Shown: piece after piece, positions 1-9,685 of the stretch
Layout of the letters: each line of letters begins with the position of its first letter
Position numbering within the stretch: position 1 is the first letter of the stretch
Source of the DNA: Vibrio marisflavi CECT 7928
GTDB lineage: Bacteria > Pseudomonadota > Gammaproteobacteria > Enterobacterales > Vibrionaceae
Length of the DNA stretch: 64,000 nucleotides
Assembly: GCF_921294215.1 (NCBI RefSeq)
Contig: NZ_CAKLDM010000001.1
Location: 434,001-498,000 of the forward strand
Direction of reading: 5' to 3'
Notes under the pieces: model-generated
What the model was told of the DNA's origin: nothing
The model's input: only the letters and a program-made list of their open reading frames with translations
Database searches by the model: none
Made by a program: the position numbers and the translations under genes

Positions 1-200
1 CTCTTGCAAACTGTTAAACCGTCTAATTTGGGCATGTTGATATCTAAAATAATGACATCAAACTCGTATTTATCCAATAAGGATAGGCCTTCCGTACCAT
101 TCGCAGCGTGATCGCAACATATACCTACTAACTCTAGGTAATCCACGACAGTCGCTGCTAAATCCATATCATCTTCGACTAACAACACAGATGAACTCAT
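1..200 (-). CDS. Response regulator, N-terminal receiver domain (cut by window edge)
   Basis: The start codon is at position 200 on the minus strand and the gene runs off the left edge, so only the first 66 residues are visible. They form a typical CheY-like receiver: an acidic pair at residues 10-11 (VEDDMD) and a predicted phospho-accepting Asp53 in VIILDINMP. A GGAT Shine-Dalgarno precedes the ATG. The output domain lies outside, so the class and the kinase partner cannot be told. No histidine kinase is adjacent on the visible side. Confidence 0.9.
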   Translation of the reverse strand, partial: MSSSVLLVEDDMDLAATVVDYLELVGICCDHAANGTEGLSLLDKYEFDVIILDINMPKLDGLTVCK

Positions 201-509
201 TTAATATCCTTGGCAATCCGGACTTTTCTCTATTATAGATGATAGATTTCAGCATCATTTTTAGAAAAGGATCAAAAACATACAGCGGAAAGTGATTTTT
301 AGAAACTTACGCAGCTGTAGCGCACATACTGATAGAGGCGAACTCTAGTAATAATTGCGACTAATGTAAAGCTTGCTAATAATTACTAATGGTAATCAAT
401 TTCTATCGTGGCGCTATTGTTTAAAATCTCTGGTTAACGGTTGGTTACCGCCAGATGCGGAAAGAGTTGTGTGCAGCCAAAAATGATAAAACTCGAGTAA
501 GGATACGAT
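201..509. other. Gene-free divergent promoter region
   Basis: This 309-base stretch separates the leftward response regulator from the rightward lipoprotein gene, so it must hold both promoters. I see a short inverted repeat ATTAC-TAATG-GTAAT at 382-396 that could be an operator. I see no open reading frame worth calling. Confidence 0.5.
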
Positions 510-1343
510 TTGAAGAAGTGGATAGTTATCATTATTTGCTTAGTGTGCGCTGGGTGCGGAACTCAACTCGCTTATAACAATGCAGATTGGTTGGCAGTTA
601 GATACATTGAGGGCTTTGTCGAGCTGACGGGAGATCAGCAAGAGATGGTAAAAAGAAGAGTAAGGGTATTTGGCCAATGGCATAGAGAAAATGAACTAGG
701 ACTATACATTAGCCAAATTGACACACTGACCATGATGACTCCACAAAGCTTCACAGAGAATGACCTTGAAAGATTGCAATCGTCCATTCGTGAACGCTCA
801 CGCGCTATGATGCAAAAAGCGGCACCTGATGTCATTGTATTGACTCAAAGCTTATCTGATGAACAAGTCAACGAGTTTCTTGAGAGTGTTGAAAGTAAGC
901 ATAAAAAGAGGGCCAAAAAATTAGAGAAAAGGTCGTCTGAAGAGTCACGCAAAATCTACTCAGAAAGAATAACGGAAGCTACTGAGCAATGGCTGGGGGC
1001 AGTAACTGATCAGCAAAAACAGATTATAAGTAATTGGTCAAATGATATTGTCGGCACGAGTACAGAGTGGGTTAAGTACCAAACCCGACTTCGAAATGAA
1101 ATGAAGTTGCTGCTTGAAAATAGACACAATCAAATGTACTTCATTACTCATTTCAATCAGCTACTTTATTTTCCCGAAAATTATCTTTCTAAGACGCTGA
1201 AAACCAAGCGTGAGAAAAACTTCAAAATTGCAAATAAATATATCGTAGAAATTGTTCAATCAATAAACGAAGCCCAAATGAAACACCTGAGAAACGAGTT
1301 AAATGATTGGAGAGCAATTATTGTCGATTTACAGAATGGCTAA
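510..1343 (+). CDS. DUF6279 family lipoprotein
   Basis: A TTG start is preceded by an AAGGA ribosome binding site. The N-terminus is a lipoprotein signal peptide ending in the lipobox LVCAGC, so Cys16 should be lipidated and the mature protein placed in the envelope. The rest of the 277-residue protein is charged and helical, with a conserved-looking N-terminal part (YNNADWLAVRYIEGFVELT) that I recognise as the DUF6279 family. No catalytic motif is visible and the function of the family is unknown to me. It stands alone, convergent with nfsA. Confidence 0.8.
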   Translation: MKKWIVIIICLVCAGCGTQLAYNNADWLAVRYIEGFVELTGDQQEMVKRRVRVFGQWHRENELGLYISQIDTLTMMTPQSFTENDLERLQSSIRERSRAMMQKAAPDVIVLTQSLSDEQVNEFLESVESKHKKRAKKLEKRSSEESRKIYSERITEATEQWLGAVTDQQKQIISNWSNDIVGTSTEWVKYQTRLRNEMKLLLENRHNQMYFITHFNQLLYFPENYLSKTLKTKREKNFKIANKYIVEIVQSINEAQMKHLRNELNDWRAIIVDLQNG

Positions 1344-1360
1344 GTCACGTCGACTTAGCC
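1338..1360. terminator. Hairpin between convergent genes
   Basis: A perfect 9-bp stem (GGCTAAGTC and GACTTAGCC) with a 5-base loop overlaps the stop codon of the lipoprotein gene and lies 20 bases beyond the stop of the leftward nfsA gene. It lacks an immediate T-run, so a termination role is only likely from its position. Confidence 0.45.
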
Positions 1361-1379
1361 TCAGGAGGTTGAAACGGTT

Positions 1380-2102
1380 TTATTTAGTCGCTAACCCCTT
1401 ATCTGCAAGGTATCCTTTGATGTGCGGCCGTGACTCCTTGCTGAGCTTAGATTGCATTTGCTCCGACCATGATTGCTGCTTTGTATTGGTAGATCGCAGT
1501 GCATAATATTCCAACATGGTATCGTCATATTGTTTGACGCCATCCATATCCAACTTTTGATACTTATTTTCGTGCAAAATGATTTCTGCGGGAAGTCGGG
1601 GCTTAAGTTCTGGTGATTGGTCTGGATGACCTAAACAGAGCCCAAATAATACGGCGCAATGCATAGGAAGCTCTAACAGTTTATCGACTTGTTGAGCATT
1701 ATTACGTAACCCTCCGATATAAACGCCGCCCAGAGAGAGTGATTCAGCAGCCAATATGCAATTTTGCGCCATAATTCCTGCATCTATAGCGCCGATGAGT
1801 GTCAGTTCAGTAAAGTCAAGCTTACTATCAGAGCAAATATTTTTGTGTCGATTAAAGTCGATGCAGAAGACAAGAAACTCTGCTGCAGTGTGAACATATG
1901 TTTGATTTCCCGCGAGTTCTGCTAGCTTCTGTCGCTTAGCATTATCGGTAACCCTAATCACCGACACAGCTTGTAGCAAGCTAGAAGAAGAGGCGGCAAT
2001 TCCTGACTGAATGATACTTTCTAGGTGCTCTGAAGCAATCTCTTGTGTGGTGAACTTACGAATGGAGCGATGTGAAAGAATGGTTTCTATAACTGAGTTC
2101 AT
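1380..2102 (-). CDS. nfsA: Oxygen-insensitive NADPH nitroreductase NfsA
   Basis: FMN-dependent reductase that uses NADPH for two-electron reduction of nitroaromatics and quinones in the cytoplasm. The 240-residue length equals E. coli NfsA and the sequence aligns along its whole length from memory: HRSIRKF near the N-terminus, the SSSSLLQ FMN-binding stretch, the block AAESLSLGGVYIGGLRNN, GLCLGHPD, and a C-terminal KESRPHIKGYL. It is a single gene with its own upstream region. A second nitroreductase of the NfsB type lies at 28374-29033. Confidence 0.93.
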   Translation of the reverse strand: MNSVIETILSHRSIRKFTTQEIASEHLESIIQSGIAASSSSLLQAVSVIRVTDNAKRQKLAELAGNQTYVHTAAEFLVFCIDFNRHKNICSDSKLDFTELTLIGAIDAGIMAQNCILAAESLSLGGVYIGGLRNNAQQVDKLLELPMHCAVLFGLCLGHPDQSPELKPRLPAEIILHENKYQKLDMDGVKQYDDTMLEYYALRSTNTKQQSWSEQMQSKLSKESRPHIKGYLADKGLATK

Positions 2103-2380
2103 AATTATTCCACTTATAAAATTATTAGTTTTCTCGTGAGACTTGTAATGTTACTTATCGTTTAAAATACAGGCTTGTCATTTCTTGCTTCAATTAATGT
2201 GATCATCAGTTCAAATTAAAGTGACAACATCATGTTTTTATAAGCAAAAAGGTTTGTTGAGGGTAAATTAAATAATGTAACAGCCCATATAGTTAAGTTA
2301 GACAGTCGGGCTTTAGTAGCTATTTACTAAGTCGAATATTTTCTATCAAACCCACTTCAATATAGCTAAAAGGTGCGTGT

Positions 2381-2716
2381 ATGAAGTTAAAATCGTTAAG
2401 TTTTTTACTTTGTTGCTCTTTTTCTATCTCTGTTCTTGCAGCGCCGCCAGTGATGAAAAATGACCCTAAACGTCCAGTTAAAGAAATTAGCCATGACCTC
2501 GGAGTGACCGAGCAGCAGTTTGTTGATTGCTTTAGCAATGTAAACCCAACTCCTGGAGGCAATCGTCCCGAATCTACACAACGTGTACATGCAAATAAGA
2601 AAGTCCTATTAAGCTGTTTACAAAAAGCGAATCCTTCTATTACTAACGACTCCTTAGACAGTGTAATGGACAAATATCGACCGGGAGGAAGAAAAGCACA
2701 GGAGCCATTAAGCTAA
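2381..2716 (+). CDS. Small secreted protein of unknown function
   Basis: A 111-residue protein with an AGG ribosome binding site and a clear signal peptide (hydrophobic LSFLLCCSFSISVLA, probable cleavage after the AA at residues 20-21). The mature part is short, basic and proline-rich, with two further cysteines (FVDCFSNV and LLSCLQKA) about 30 residues apart that could form a disulfide in the periplasm. I do not recognise the family. It stands alone with no obvious partner. Confidence 0.6.
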   Translation: MKLKSLSFLLCCSFSISVLAAPPVMKNDPKRPVKEISHDLGVTEQQFVDCFSNVNPTPGGNRPESTQRVHANKKVLLSCLQKANPSITNDSLDSVMDKYRPGGRKAQEPLS

Positions 2717-3088
2717 CTCTACTTGCATTTAGTCGTCAAAATGAACATCTGGAAACACGAAAATTTAAGATAGCACACGTTAATATGCAACAAAGTTGTC
2801 AAGTGACATTAGTTGAACAATAGACATTTGGCAAAGCTTGACGTGTTAGATTTTGCAAAAATGAGAAGTTAAATAGGTGTAAATGAAACGAATAGATTGC
2901 AAAAAGTAAAGTAAAAACTCTAAAGTATGCTGTCTAATAAAATAATGTTTTATTACTAAGTGTTTGTGATTTAAGTAAAAATAATGTATTTGTTAACGCT
3001 TGTACGCTCGAAAGTTATTGCGTATATCTGTGAACTGCTTCAAAATTAGAAGATTACCAGCTCGTTTGGTTTATTTCTGAGGGTTTCT
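2717..3088. other. Gene-free stretch upstream of the MaoC gene
   Basis: This AT-rich stretch of 372 bases holds no credible reading frame and no clear hairpin terminator. Its right end carries the GAGGG ribosome binding site of the next gene, and the promoter of that gene is presumably here. Confidence 0.5.
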
Positions 3089-3766
3089 ATGAAAGTCGCG
3101 AATCTGTTAAAGCATCATGGTGAATCTATCTCAAAGCACCACTCTGAACTTGTTCAGAAAATGTCTCCTATGCTTCGTGGTTACTGGGGTGAGTTTCTAA
3201 ATAAAACTCATGGCAGGAATTTTCTTGCTTGGGTTAGAGATTTTCAGCAACCGGCAAATAATGAAGATGGACCAATTCAAGAACCTATCGTGTTAAAACC
3301 GGCTGCTCAAGAGTTGTATGATGAACTTAGCGAGAAAGTTGGTGAGGTTATTCATGTCGGTGATTGGACGTCGATAGATCAAGAACGAATCAATCAATTT
3401 GGTCATGTTACTGAAGATATGCAATGGATTCATACGGATCCTTCGCGCGCTGAATCTGAATCTCCTTTCAAGACGACTATAGCACATGGCTTTTTGACTT
3501 TGGCTTTGTTGCCTAAATTGACGGATAGTGTCGATCCAGAAAACCCGTTATTTCCGACTGCTAAAATGGTTGTCAATATCGGATTAAACCAAGTACGTTT
3601 TCCGTACCCACTAAAGTCTGGTAGTCGTGTTCGTGCTAAAAGCACACTCTCTAAAATCACGCCAATTAGAAAAGGCCTAGAAATTGAGAGAGAAATTCGA
3701 GTGGAGATCGAAGGAATTCGCAGACCCGCTTGTATCGCTGTTTCTGTCATTCAACTTCGTTTCTAA
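3089..3766 (+). CDS. MaoC-like (R)-specific enoyl-CoA hydratase
   Basis: The C-terminal part (about residues 85-225) is a MaoC-type hot-dog domain. It holds the hydratase signature FGHVTEDMQWIHTDP, giving a probable catalytic Asp110/His115 pair, followed by TIAHGFLTLALLP. Such enzymes hydrate trans-2-enoyl-CoA to (R)-3-hydroxyacyl-CoA and often link beta-oxidation to polyhydroxyalkanoate synthesis. The first 60 residues form a separate helical segment (LLKHHGESISKHHSELVQKM) that plain MaoC proteins lack and that could target the protein. No pha gene is adjacent, so the pathway is inferred. Confidence 0.82.
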   Translation: MKVANLLKHHGESISKHHSELVQKMSPMLRGYWGEFLNKTHGRNFLAWVRDFQQPANNEDGPIQEPIVLKPAAQELYDELSEKVGEVIHVGDWTSIDQERINQFGHVTEDMQWIHTDPSRAESESPFKTTIAHGFLTLALLPKLTDSVDPENPLFPTAKMVVNIGLNQVRFPYPLKSGSRVRAKSTLSKITPIRKGLEIEREIRVEIEGIRRPACIAVSVIQLRF

Positions 3767-3787
3767 TTTCTACCTTATTAAAGCTTG

Positions 3788-3820
3788 AGTATGCTGAGTT
3801 TTATTTGAACTCAGCATACT
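3788..3820. terminator. Bidirectional terminator between MaoC and pstS-like genes
   Basis: A perfect 13-bp stem (AGTATGCTGAGTT and its complement) with a 7-base AT loop sits between two convergent genes and is followed on the plus strand by TGTATTTCTTTC. Confidence 0.8.
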
Positions 3821-3839
3821 TGTATTTCTTTCTGGTGAA

Positions 3840-4661
3840 TTACTGCTTTTTGACTGGCACGTAGCCGTATTCGGCAACTAACTTTCTTGCCTCTTCAGAA
3901 AATAGATACTGGATAAAACGCTTTTCCTGTTCATCAATCTTTTGTTCTTTGTATAAAATCAAAAACGGGCGAGAGAGACCATATTTACCGTCCAATATGG
4001 TTTTTTCGGTTGCTTCAGTACCGTCAAAGTTTATTGCTTTTACCGAGCTATCTACTGACCCCATAGATATAAAACCAATGGCTTGCTTATTATGGTTGAC
4101 TAAAGTCTTTACCATACTATTGCTATTGACCACGAGGTTGTCGGGGTTGATGTCAGACACAAGTCTGTTATTGATGACTCTTGTTAGACCTAATAGAGTT
4201 TCGAAGCTATAACGTGAACCGGAAGAGGATTCTCGAGTCACTACTGCAATCTTTTGATCGATGCCACCCAGTTGCTTCCAGTTAGTGATCTTACCTTTGT
4301 ACACGTCGTAAAGCTGTTCGCGAGTTATCCCATTTACTGGATTAGCGTTGTTAACGACAATAGCTAGACCGTCATACGCGATAGTATTGACGGATAGGTC
4401 AGGGTTATCTTCTTGCTCAGTTAAATATCTAGAGCTCATACCAATGTTGACGATATCTTTGAGCACCAACGTAATCCCAGCGGTAGAGCCTATGCCTTGT
4501 ACTGCGATATACGGATCTGCATGATGCGCATTGTAACGCTCTGCTAATACGTCCATGAGACGAGCTTCTGACGTAGAGCCGGAGACGATGATTTCAGAAG
4601 CTAAAACTTTGGAGGTCATAAGTATTACCACCAAAAAGCCAAATCCGATTTTCTTAAGCAT
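3840..4661 (-). CDS. pstS: PstS-like periplasmic phosphate-binding protein
   Basis: A 273-residue protein with a signal peptide (LVVILMTSKVLA, cleavage near residue 21) and the phosphate-binding PBP family pattern: SGSTSEARLMDVLAE at the mature N-terminus, the IGSTAGI block, and the ligand motif TRESSSGSR. It should bind phosphate in the periplasm. No pstC, pstA or pstB gene follows, so it works with a transporter encoded elsewhere or serves as an extra phosphate sensor or scavenger. The transcript is monocistronic and ends in the hairpin at 3788-3820. Confidence 0.85.
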   Translation of the reverse strand: MLKKIGFGFLVVILMTSKVLASEIIVSGSTSEARLMDVLAERYNAHHADPYIAVQGIGSTAGITLVLKDIVNIGMSSRYLTEQEDNPDLSVNTIAYDGLAIVVNNANPVNGITREQLYDVYKGKITNWKQLGGIDQKIAVVTRESSSGSRYSFETLLGLTRVINNRLVSDINPDNLVVNSNSMVKTLVNHNKQAIGFISMGSVDSSVKAINFDGTEATEKTILDGKYGLSRPFLILYKEQKIDEQEKRFIQYLFSEEARKLVAEYGYVPVKKQ

Positions 4662-4794
4662 AAGGTTCCTAAAATTGAAATATAAGTTTGATGAATACTA
4701 TTCTTAATAGATTACAAATTTGTGAATTTAAGTACAGCAAATTCAATTTCTAGTACATAATCTACATAGCGGCTAGTAGTATTGAGGCTTACCT

Positions 4795-5148
4795 ATGAGT
4801 TTAGTGAGTATGTTGCAGCGCCAAGTAGAGAGCAGGGCACTGATTGTTTGTTCGAATAGAAATCAGGGTGTTCCAGTGGAGCTGGGCGGCAAATCAAACT
4901 TTGAAACGATTGATAATGGAGTTGAGTTTGTTGTCGAGCACTACCTACTAGATTCTGCACATTGTGATTACATGAGCTCAGTTGCTAGAGTCGAGTGGAG
5001 TGAAAGTCGTGATTGCTGGCTGTTGCTTGTTCCGCGTTCTGATGAAGCTGGCGATCACTGGTTACCATACCCGCATTTATCACAGAGCAAAGACCTCACT
5101 GCAATTATGCGAGAAATTGAAAAAGATCCCTACGCATCTTTCTGGTAA
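4795..5148 (+). CDS. DUF3024 family protein
   Basis: A 117-residue soluble protein with a GAGG ribosome binding site. It shows the DUF3024 pattern: a central strand-rich core (ARVEWSESRDCWLLLVPR), then the C-terminal WLPYPHLSQSKDLTAIMREI and DPYASFW. No signal peptide, membrane segment or catalytic motif is visible. The function of this family is unknown. It is convergent with rnb and ends before a strong shared terminator. Confidence 0.75.
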   Translation: MSLVSMLQRQVESRALIVCSNRNQGVPVELGGKSNFETIDNGVEFVVEHYLLDSAHCDYMSSVARVEWSESRDCWLLLVPRSDEAGDHWLPYPHLSQSKDLTAIMREIEKDPYASFW

Positions 5149-5178
5149 GCATCAATATCAAATTAACCAATTCCAAAA

Positions 5179-5210
5179 CGAAAATAGGCCCAATCAAGGG
5201 CCTATTTTCG
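5179..5210. terminator. Bidirectional Rho-independent terminator
   Basis: A perfect 13-bp stem (CGAAAATAGGCCC and its complement) with the loop AATCAA lies between the convergent DUF3024 and rnb genes, with T-rich flanks on both strands. Confidence 0.9.
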
Positions 5211-5226
5211 TCTTACTTATATGAAC

Positions 5227-7230
5227 TTAGTTAGACTCAGAAGCTTCTTCTGCTTTTTGAACATTGTCAGCGAAGACATACGTAGGTTTTGCAACCAAGC
5301 TGCGATTTGCTTGGTTTACTTCGCTCAGTACAACTTCAAGAGTATCACCTAAGCGGTAATTCACTTCTTTATCAATGGCAATTGTGCCTTCGTCCGGATT
5401 GATATCGATACGCTCTTTGTTGTCGATAATCAATGAGCCAGGAATAAAGGCAGAAGCGCCATTTTCTAGAATGCGGATACGCATGCCTGCTCGGTTAATA
5501 TCAAAGATCTCACCGGTGAATTTGGTACCATTTGCGGGCTCGTTCGCTAAAGTACGAGCGTAAAGCCAGTCAGCAACGTTTCGCTCTGCAATCTTGTGGT
5601 GTTTTTTATGGATAGCCAGTTCTTCGCCAACACTTTCATCAGGTTTTTGAGAAGCAGGTTTACCCATGATCATCGATTTCAACATGCGATGGTTAATCAT
5701 GTCACCGTATTTACGAATTGGAGAAGTCCAAGTCGCGTAGATATCCAAACCCATCGCATAGTGAGGTAGCGGTTCGGCGCTGATCTCACTGTATGCTTGA
5801 GATTTGCGTATACGGTTGTCAAGGTAGCTAGTATCTTGAACGCTCAACCAACGGCGCAGCGCAGCGAAGCCTTCAAGTGTTTGAATGCTCTCTTCTGTAA
5901 ACGGCAGCTCGCCATTAGGATTGATTAGCTCAATAATATCTTTCAATTTTTCAGGCTTAAACCCTGAATGACAGTTAAACACGCCACAGCCAAATGCTTC
6001 TTTTAGTGCTGACCCAGCACAGATATTCGCAGTGATCATTGCTTCTTCGACTAGTCGGTTAGCAGTGCGACGTAAATCTGCGTGAATAGCAATAACATCG
6101 TTATCTTCACTTAGCTCAAAACGGTAGTCTGGTCTATCTGGGAACACAACAGCATTCTTTTCACGCCAAGCAGAACGAGCTTCAGATAGCTTATGTAGAT
6201 CTTTAACGACCTGCGCAATTTGTTCGCTTGGCTGCAAATCATTAGAGGAGCCAGTTTCAAGCCAGTCTGAAACGTGATCGTACACAAGGCGAGCATGTGA
6301 TTTGATATTTGCTGCGAAGAACTTGATGTCCTCTTGAATTGAACCGTCTTTTGCTACGGTCACTGTACAGCAAAGAGCTGGGCGCTCTTCATTTTCTAGT
6401 AGTGAACACTTGTCATCAGCAAGGTCTCTTGGCAACATCGGGATGTTTCTGCCAGGTAGATAGATAGTAAAGCCGCGTTCGCGAGCGACTTTGTCCATGG
6501 AGTCTTCCGGCATGATGTAAGCGGTTGGATCAGCGATAGCGATGGTTAGTTTAATATCGCCAGATTCGGTAGTCTCTGCATACAACGCATCGTCCATATC
6601 CTTAGTGCTTTCACCATCGATAGTGACGAAAGGAACATGTGTCATATCAACACGCTCAAGATCGGCGTCGTCTTTTAGTTCCCAGTTTTCAATACCTTCT
6701 GGTTCGCTATTTGGCAGGTCGTTTTGAGCAAGCGTTACCCACCATGGAGCGATCTTGTCATCTGAGTCAGTGATTTTTTCCGTAACTTCAACGAAAAATG
6801 AGTTGTCACCTTTAAGAGGATGGCGAATCAGGTTTGCAACAACCCAGTCGCCTTCTGCGAAGTGCTCTGGATTCAGACCTTTTTTTACTTTTGCTTTCAG
6901 TGATTGTTTTTTCAACTGAGGGTGATCAGGGGTAACATTGAGCTTGCCCTTGAACATTTTGATACGGCCGATGAAACGAGTCAGGCTTTGTTCAACAAGT
7001 TCCTCTGGTTCAGCTACTTCTTTTTCTTTCTCTGTGCGAATGATCGCGATGACCTTGTCACCATGCATACATTTTTTCATATACGGTGGTGGGATAAAGA
7101 AGCTGGTTTTACTGTCTACTTCGAGAAAGCCAAAGCCTTTATCAGTAGCTTTGATGGTCCCTTCTTTCTTAGGTAGGGTTTCTTGTATTTGTTGTTTTAG
7201 CTGAGCGAGTAGAGGGTTATCTTGGAACAT
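5227..7230 (-). CDS. rnb: Exoribonuclease II
   Basis: RNase II degrades single-stranded RNA 3' to 5' in the cytoplasm. The start was set at the ATG giving [14 protein letters not shown], which matches the E. coli N-terminus, instead of an in-frame start 14 codons upstream. The protein is 667 residues. Visible parts are the cold-shock domain with KGFGFLEV and FFIPPP, the catalytic RNB domain with the metal-binding aspartates in [13 protein letters not shown], and the late [13 protein letters not shown] and [13 protein letters not shown] blocks, then a C-terminal S1 domain. Convergent with DUF3024 and divergent from deaD. Confidence 0.95.
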   Translation of the reverse strand: MFQDNPLLAQLKQQIQETLPKKEGTIKATDKGFGFLEVDSKTSFFIPPPYMKKCMHGDKVIAIIRTEKEKEVAEPEELVEQSLTRFIGRIKMFKGKLNVTPDHPQLKKQSLKAKVKKGLNPEHFAEGDWVVANLIRHPLKGDNSFFVEVTEKITDSDDKIAPWWVTLAQNDLPNSEPEGIENWELKDDADLERVDMTHVPFVTIDGESTKDMDDALYAETTESGDIKLTIAIADPTAYIMPEDSMDKVARERGFTIYLPGRNIPMLPRDLADDKCSLLENEERPALCCTVTVAKDGSIQEDIKFFAANIKSHARLVYDHVSDWLETGSSNDLQPSEQIAQVVKDLHKLSEARSAWREKNAVVFPDRPDYRFELSEDNDVIAIHADLRRTANRLVEEAMITANICAGSALKEAFGCGVFNCHSGFKPEKLKDIIELINPNGELPFTEESIQTLEGFAALRRWLSVQDTSYLDNRIRKSQAYSEISAEPLPHYAMGLDIYATWTSPIRKYGDMINHRMLKSMIMGKPASQKPDESVGEELAIHKKHHKIAERNVADWLYARTLANEPANGTKFTGEIFDINRAGMRIRILENGASAFIPGSLIIDNKERIDINPDEGTIAIDKEVNYRLGDTLEVVLSEVNQANRSLVAKPTYVFADNVQKAEEASESN

Positions 7231-7682
7231 GGTTTCTTGTCTACAGTATTTAATTGACGACACTATAAACATTGCCGTCCATTATTACTAGAGTTTGACT
7301 ACCTTTTGCTAGTGCTCAGCTATATAGAAGCGCAGGTTCCTATCACTACAAGACAGTGAGAGTTATCGGAAGCAAAGTTTCCGTTAGTGAAACAATACAT
7401 ATTGACTGAGCGTTTTTATGTCAAAAACCATCATTTGATTATGGTTAATGAGTGACTAATAGCCAGATTCAGCGTTTCTGAGTAATATTTGTGATGAAAT
7501 TCAATTTTTTCTGGCTTTTTTTGTGTAGTTAGGGAATAATCCGCGTCCCTAAGTAAGTCCCTAGTCGCTTGATGCGTTTTAACACTTATCCGCATCTGGA
7601 TGGATTCAGCTCTAATTTGGATTGGTATTGGAATTGGTAGAGCACGTGGGACCTTTTGTTAAATGTTATTAGTGGGAACCCA
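7231..7682. promoter_or_regulatory. Divergent rnb/deaD control region with long leader
   Basis: These 452 bases separate rnb from deaD and hold both promoters. A 7-bp hairpin TTAGGGA / TCCCTAA lies at 7529-7552, about 130 bases before the deaD start. Cold-shock helicase genes of the csdA type are known to have long structured leaders, so an RNA-level control element is plausible here. I see no open reading frame to call. Confidence 0.5.
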
Positions 7683-9539
7683 ATGCAAGATACTGCAATA
7701 CAATTCAGCGAACTCGCTTTAAATGATTCTATTCTTTCAGCACTAGAAGGTATGGGATTTACAAGTCCAACTCCTATTCAAGCTGCGGCTATACCTCACC
7801 TACTAGAAGGTAAGGACGCTCTTGGTAAAGCACAGACAGGTACAGGTAAAACTGCGGCTTTCTCTTTACCTCTTCTAAATAAACTAAACCTTGAACAGCG
7901 TAAACCTCAAGCGATTGTACTAGCTCCAACTCGTGAGCTTGCAATTCAGGTTGCTGCGGAAATCAAGAACCTTGGTCAAAATGTACGTGGATTGAAAGTT
8001 CTAGAAATCTACGGCGGTGCTTCAATCGTTGACCAAATGCGTGCACTAAAATCTGGTGCTCACATCGTTGTTGGTACACCTGGTCGTGTTCAAGATCTGA
8101 TTAACCGTGATCGTCTACACCTAGACGAAGTCCACACTTTCGTTCTTGATGAAGCAGACGAAATGTTGAACATGGGCTTTGTTGATGATGTAACTTGGAT
8201 CATGGAACAAGCACCAGAGTCAGCACAACGCGTACTATTTTCTGCAACTATGCCTCCAATGCTTAAAAACATTGTTGAGCGCTTCTTGCGTAACCCTGAG
8301 CACATTGACGTTGCTGGTAAAAACCACACTGTCGATAAAGTTGAACAACAGTTCTGGGTTGTAAAAGGTGTAGAAAAAGACGAAGCAATGACTCGTCTTT
8401 TAGAGACGGAAGAAACTGACGCATCTATTGTGTTTGTTCGTACTCGTCAAGATACTGAACGTTTAGCTGATTGGCTATCTGCTCGCGGCTTCAAAGCGGC
8501 GGCACTACACGGTGATATTCCTCAGTCTCTACGTGAGCGTGTAGTTGACCATATCAAGCAAGGCGTTATCGATATTCTAGTAGCAACAGACGTTGTTGCT
8601 CGTGGTCTTGATGTACCACGTATTACACACGTATTTAACTACGATATCCCATTTGATGTAGAGTCATACATCCACCGTATCGGTCGTACGGGCCGTGCTG
8701 GACGTAAAGGTAAAGCGATCCTATTGGTTCGCACTAACCAAATTCGTATGCTTCGCACAATTGAGCGCGTAACGAAATCATCTATGGAAGAAATTCAACT
8801 TCCACTTCGCGATAAAGTTGCAGAAGCTCGTTTGATTAAGTTGGGCGCAGAGCTTGAAGCTGAGAAAGAGCACAAAGCACTTGATAAATTTGCTGAGCTT
8901 ATCGAGAAGCTGCAAGAGTCTCTAGACATCGATACGACAACTTTGGCTGCTATGTTGCTGAAGCGCCAGCAAGGTAAACGTCCATTGTTCTACACTGGCC
9001 CAGATCCGATGATCGAAGCTATCGAGCGTGACAAGCAACGTCGTAAAGAGCGTCGTGAAAATGGTCGTGATGGCGGTCGTCGCAACTTCAACAACGCTGA
9101 TTGGGAAACTTATCAGCTACAAGTTGGCCGTGAGCAAGGTGTACAAGTTAAAGATATCGTTGGCGCTCTAGCTAATGAGCTTGGCCTAACAAAAGGTTCT
9201 ATTGGTGCAATTAAACTTGCTCAAGGACATACTTTTGTTCAGCTTCCAAAATCAATGAACTCAGAAGCATCAAACAAACTTCGTAAGCTGCGTATTCGTC
9301 AGAAAGAAGTGGGTGCGGTAGTGTGTGACTTTGATGACTTCCGTGAGTCTCGTGGACGCCGTGATGGTGGACGTAGAGATGGTGGCCATCGTGGTAGCCG
9401 CGACGGAAACTTCCGTGGTGGACGTGATGGCAACCGTGGTAACCGTGAGCGTCGCTTCGATCGCAACAAAGGCGGTGACAATCGTGGCGCACACCGAGGC
9501 GAACGTGGCCACAGCCGTGCACGTAGCTTCGAAAGCTAA
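7683..9539 (+). CDS. deaD: DEAD-box ATP-dependent RNA helicase DeaD/CsdA
   Basis: Cold-shock type helicase acting in ribosome assembly and mRNA decay. All core motifs are visible: Q motif with PTPIQ, AQTGTGKT, PTRELA, GTPGR, DEAD, SAT, VFVRTR, ARGLD and HRIGRTGRAGR. A DbpA-type RNA-binding domain follows (about residues 485-555), then a basic RGG-like tail rich in R, G and D, typical of the CsdA group. The ATG at 7683 has GGGA upstream and matches relatives; a TTG 27 bases earlier is also possible. 618 residues. Confidence 0.94.
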   Translation: MQDTAIQFSELALNDSILSALEGMGFTSPTPIQAAAIPHLLEGKDALGKAQTGTGKTAAFSLPLLNKLNLEQRKPQAIVLAPTRELAIQVAAEIKNLGQNVRGLKVLEIYGGASIVDQMRALKSGAHIVVGTPGRVQDLINRDRLHLDEVHTFVLDEADEMLNMGFVDDVTWIMEQAPESAQRVLFSATMPPMLKNIVERFLRNPEHIDVAGKNHTVDKVEQQFWVVKGVEKDEAMTRLLETEETDASIVFVRTRQDTERLADWLSARGFKAAALHGDIPQSLRERVVDHIKQGVIDILVATDVVARGLDVPRITHVFNYDIPFDVESYIHRIGRTGRAGRKGKAILLVRTNQIRMLRTIERVTKSSMEEIQLPLRDKVAEARLIKLGAELEAEKEHKALDKFAELIEKLQESLDIDTTTLAAMLLKRQQGKRPLFYTGPDPMIEAIERDKQRRKERRENGRDGGRRNFNNADWETYQLQVGREQGVQVKDIVGALANELGLTKGSIGAIKLAQGHTFVQLPKSMNSEASNKLRKLRIRQKEVGAVVCDFDDFRESRGRRDGGRRDGGHRGSRDGNFRGGRDGNRGNRERRFDRNKGGDNRGAHRGERGHSRARSFES

Positions 9540-9558
9540 TACGAATATTTGAATTGCT

Positions 9559-9585
9559 AGCCCTGCCATTTGGTGGGGCTTTTTT
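9559..9585 (+). terminator. Rho-independent terminator of deaD
   Basis: AGCCCTGCC pairs with GGTGGGGCT (with G-T pairs) and is followed directly by TTTTTTA, 20 bases after the deaD stop. Confidence 0.85.
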
Positions 9586-9685
9586 ATACCTCAACTTCAG
9601 TGGATACTGTTGAATTAAGCCAAACTCACAGACTTTAGAGTGTAAGGCGTTACAATCTACGTTGACCATGGAAGGAGAGGAAATT

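Noticed and set aside
382..396. Possible Fur box ATTACTAATGGTAAT
   Set aside because: It matches the 19-bp Fur consensus poorly and neither neighbour is an iron gene; kept only as an inverted repeat.
2320..2673. 117-codon minus-strand frame
   Set aside because: It is antisense to the secreted protein at 2381-2716, which has the signal peptide and ribosome binding site.
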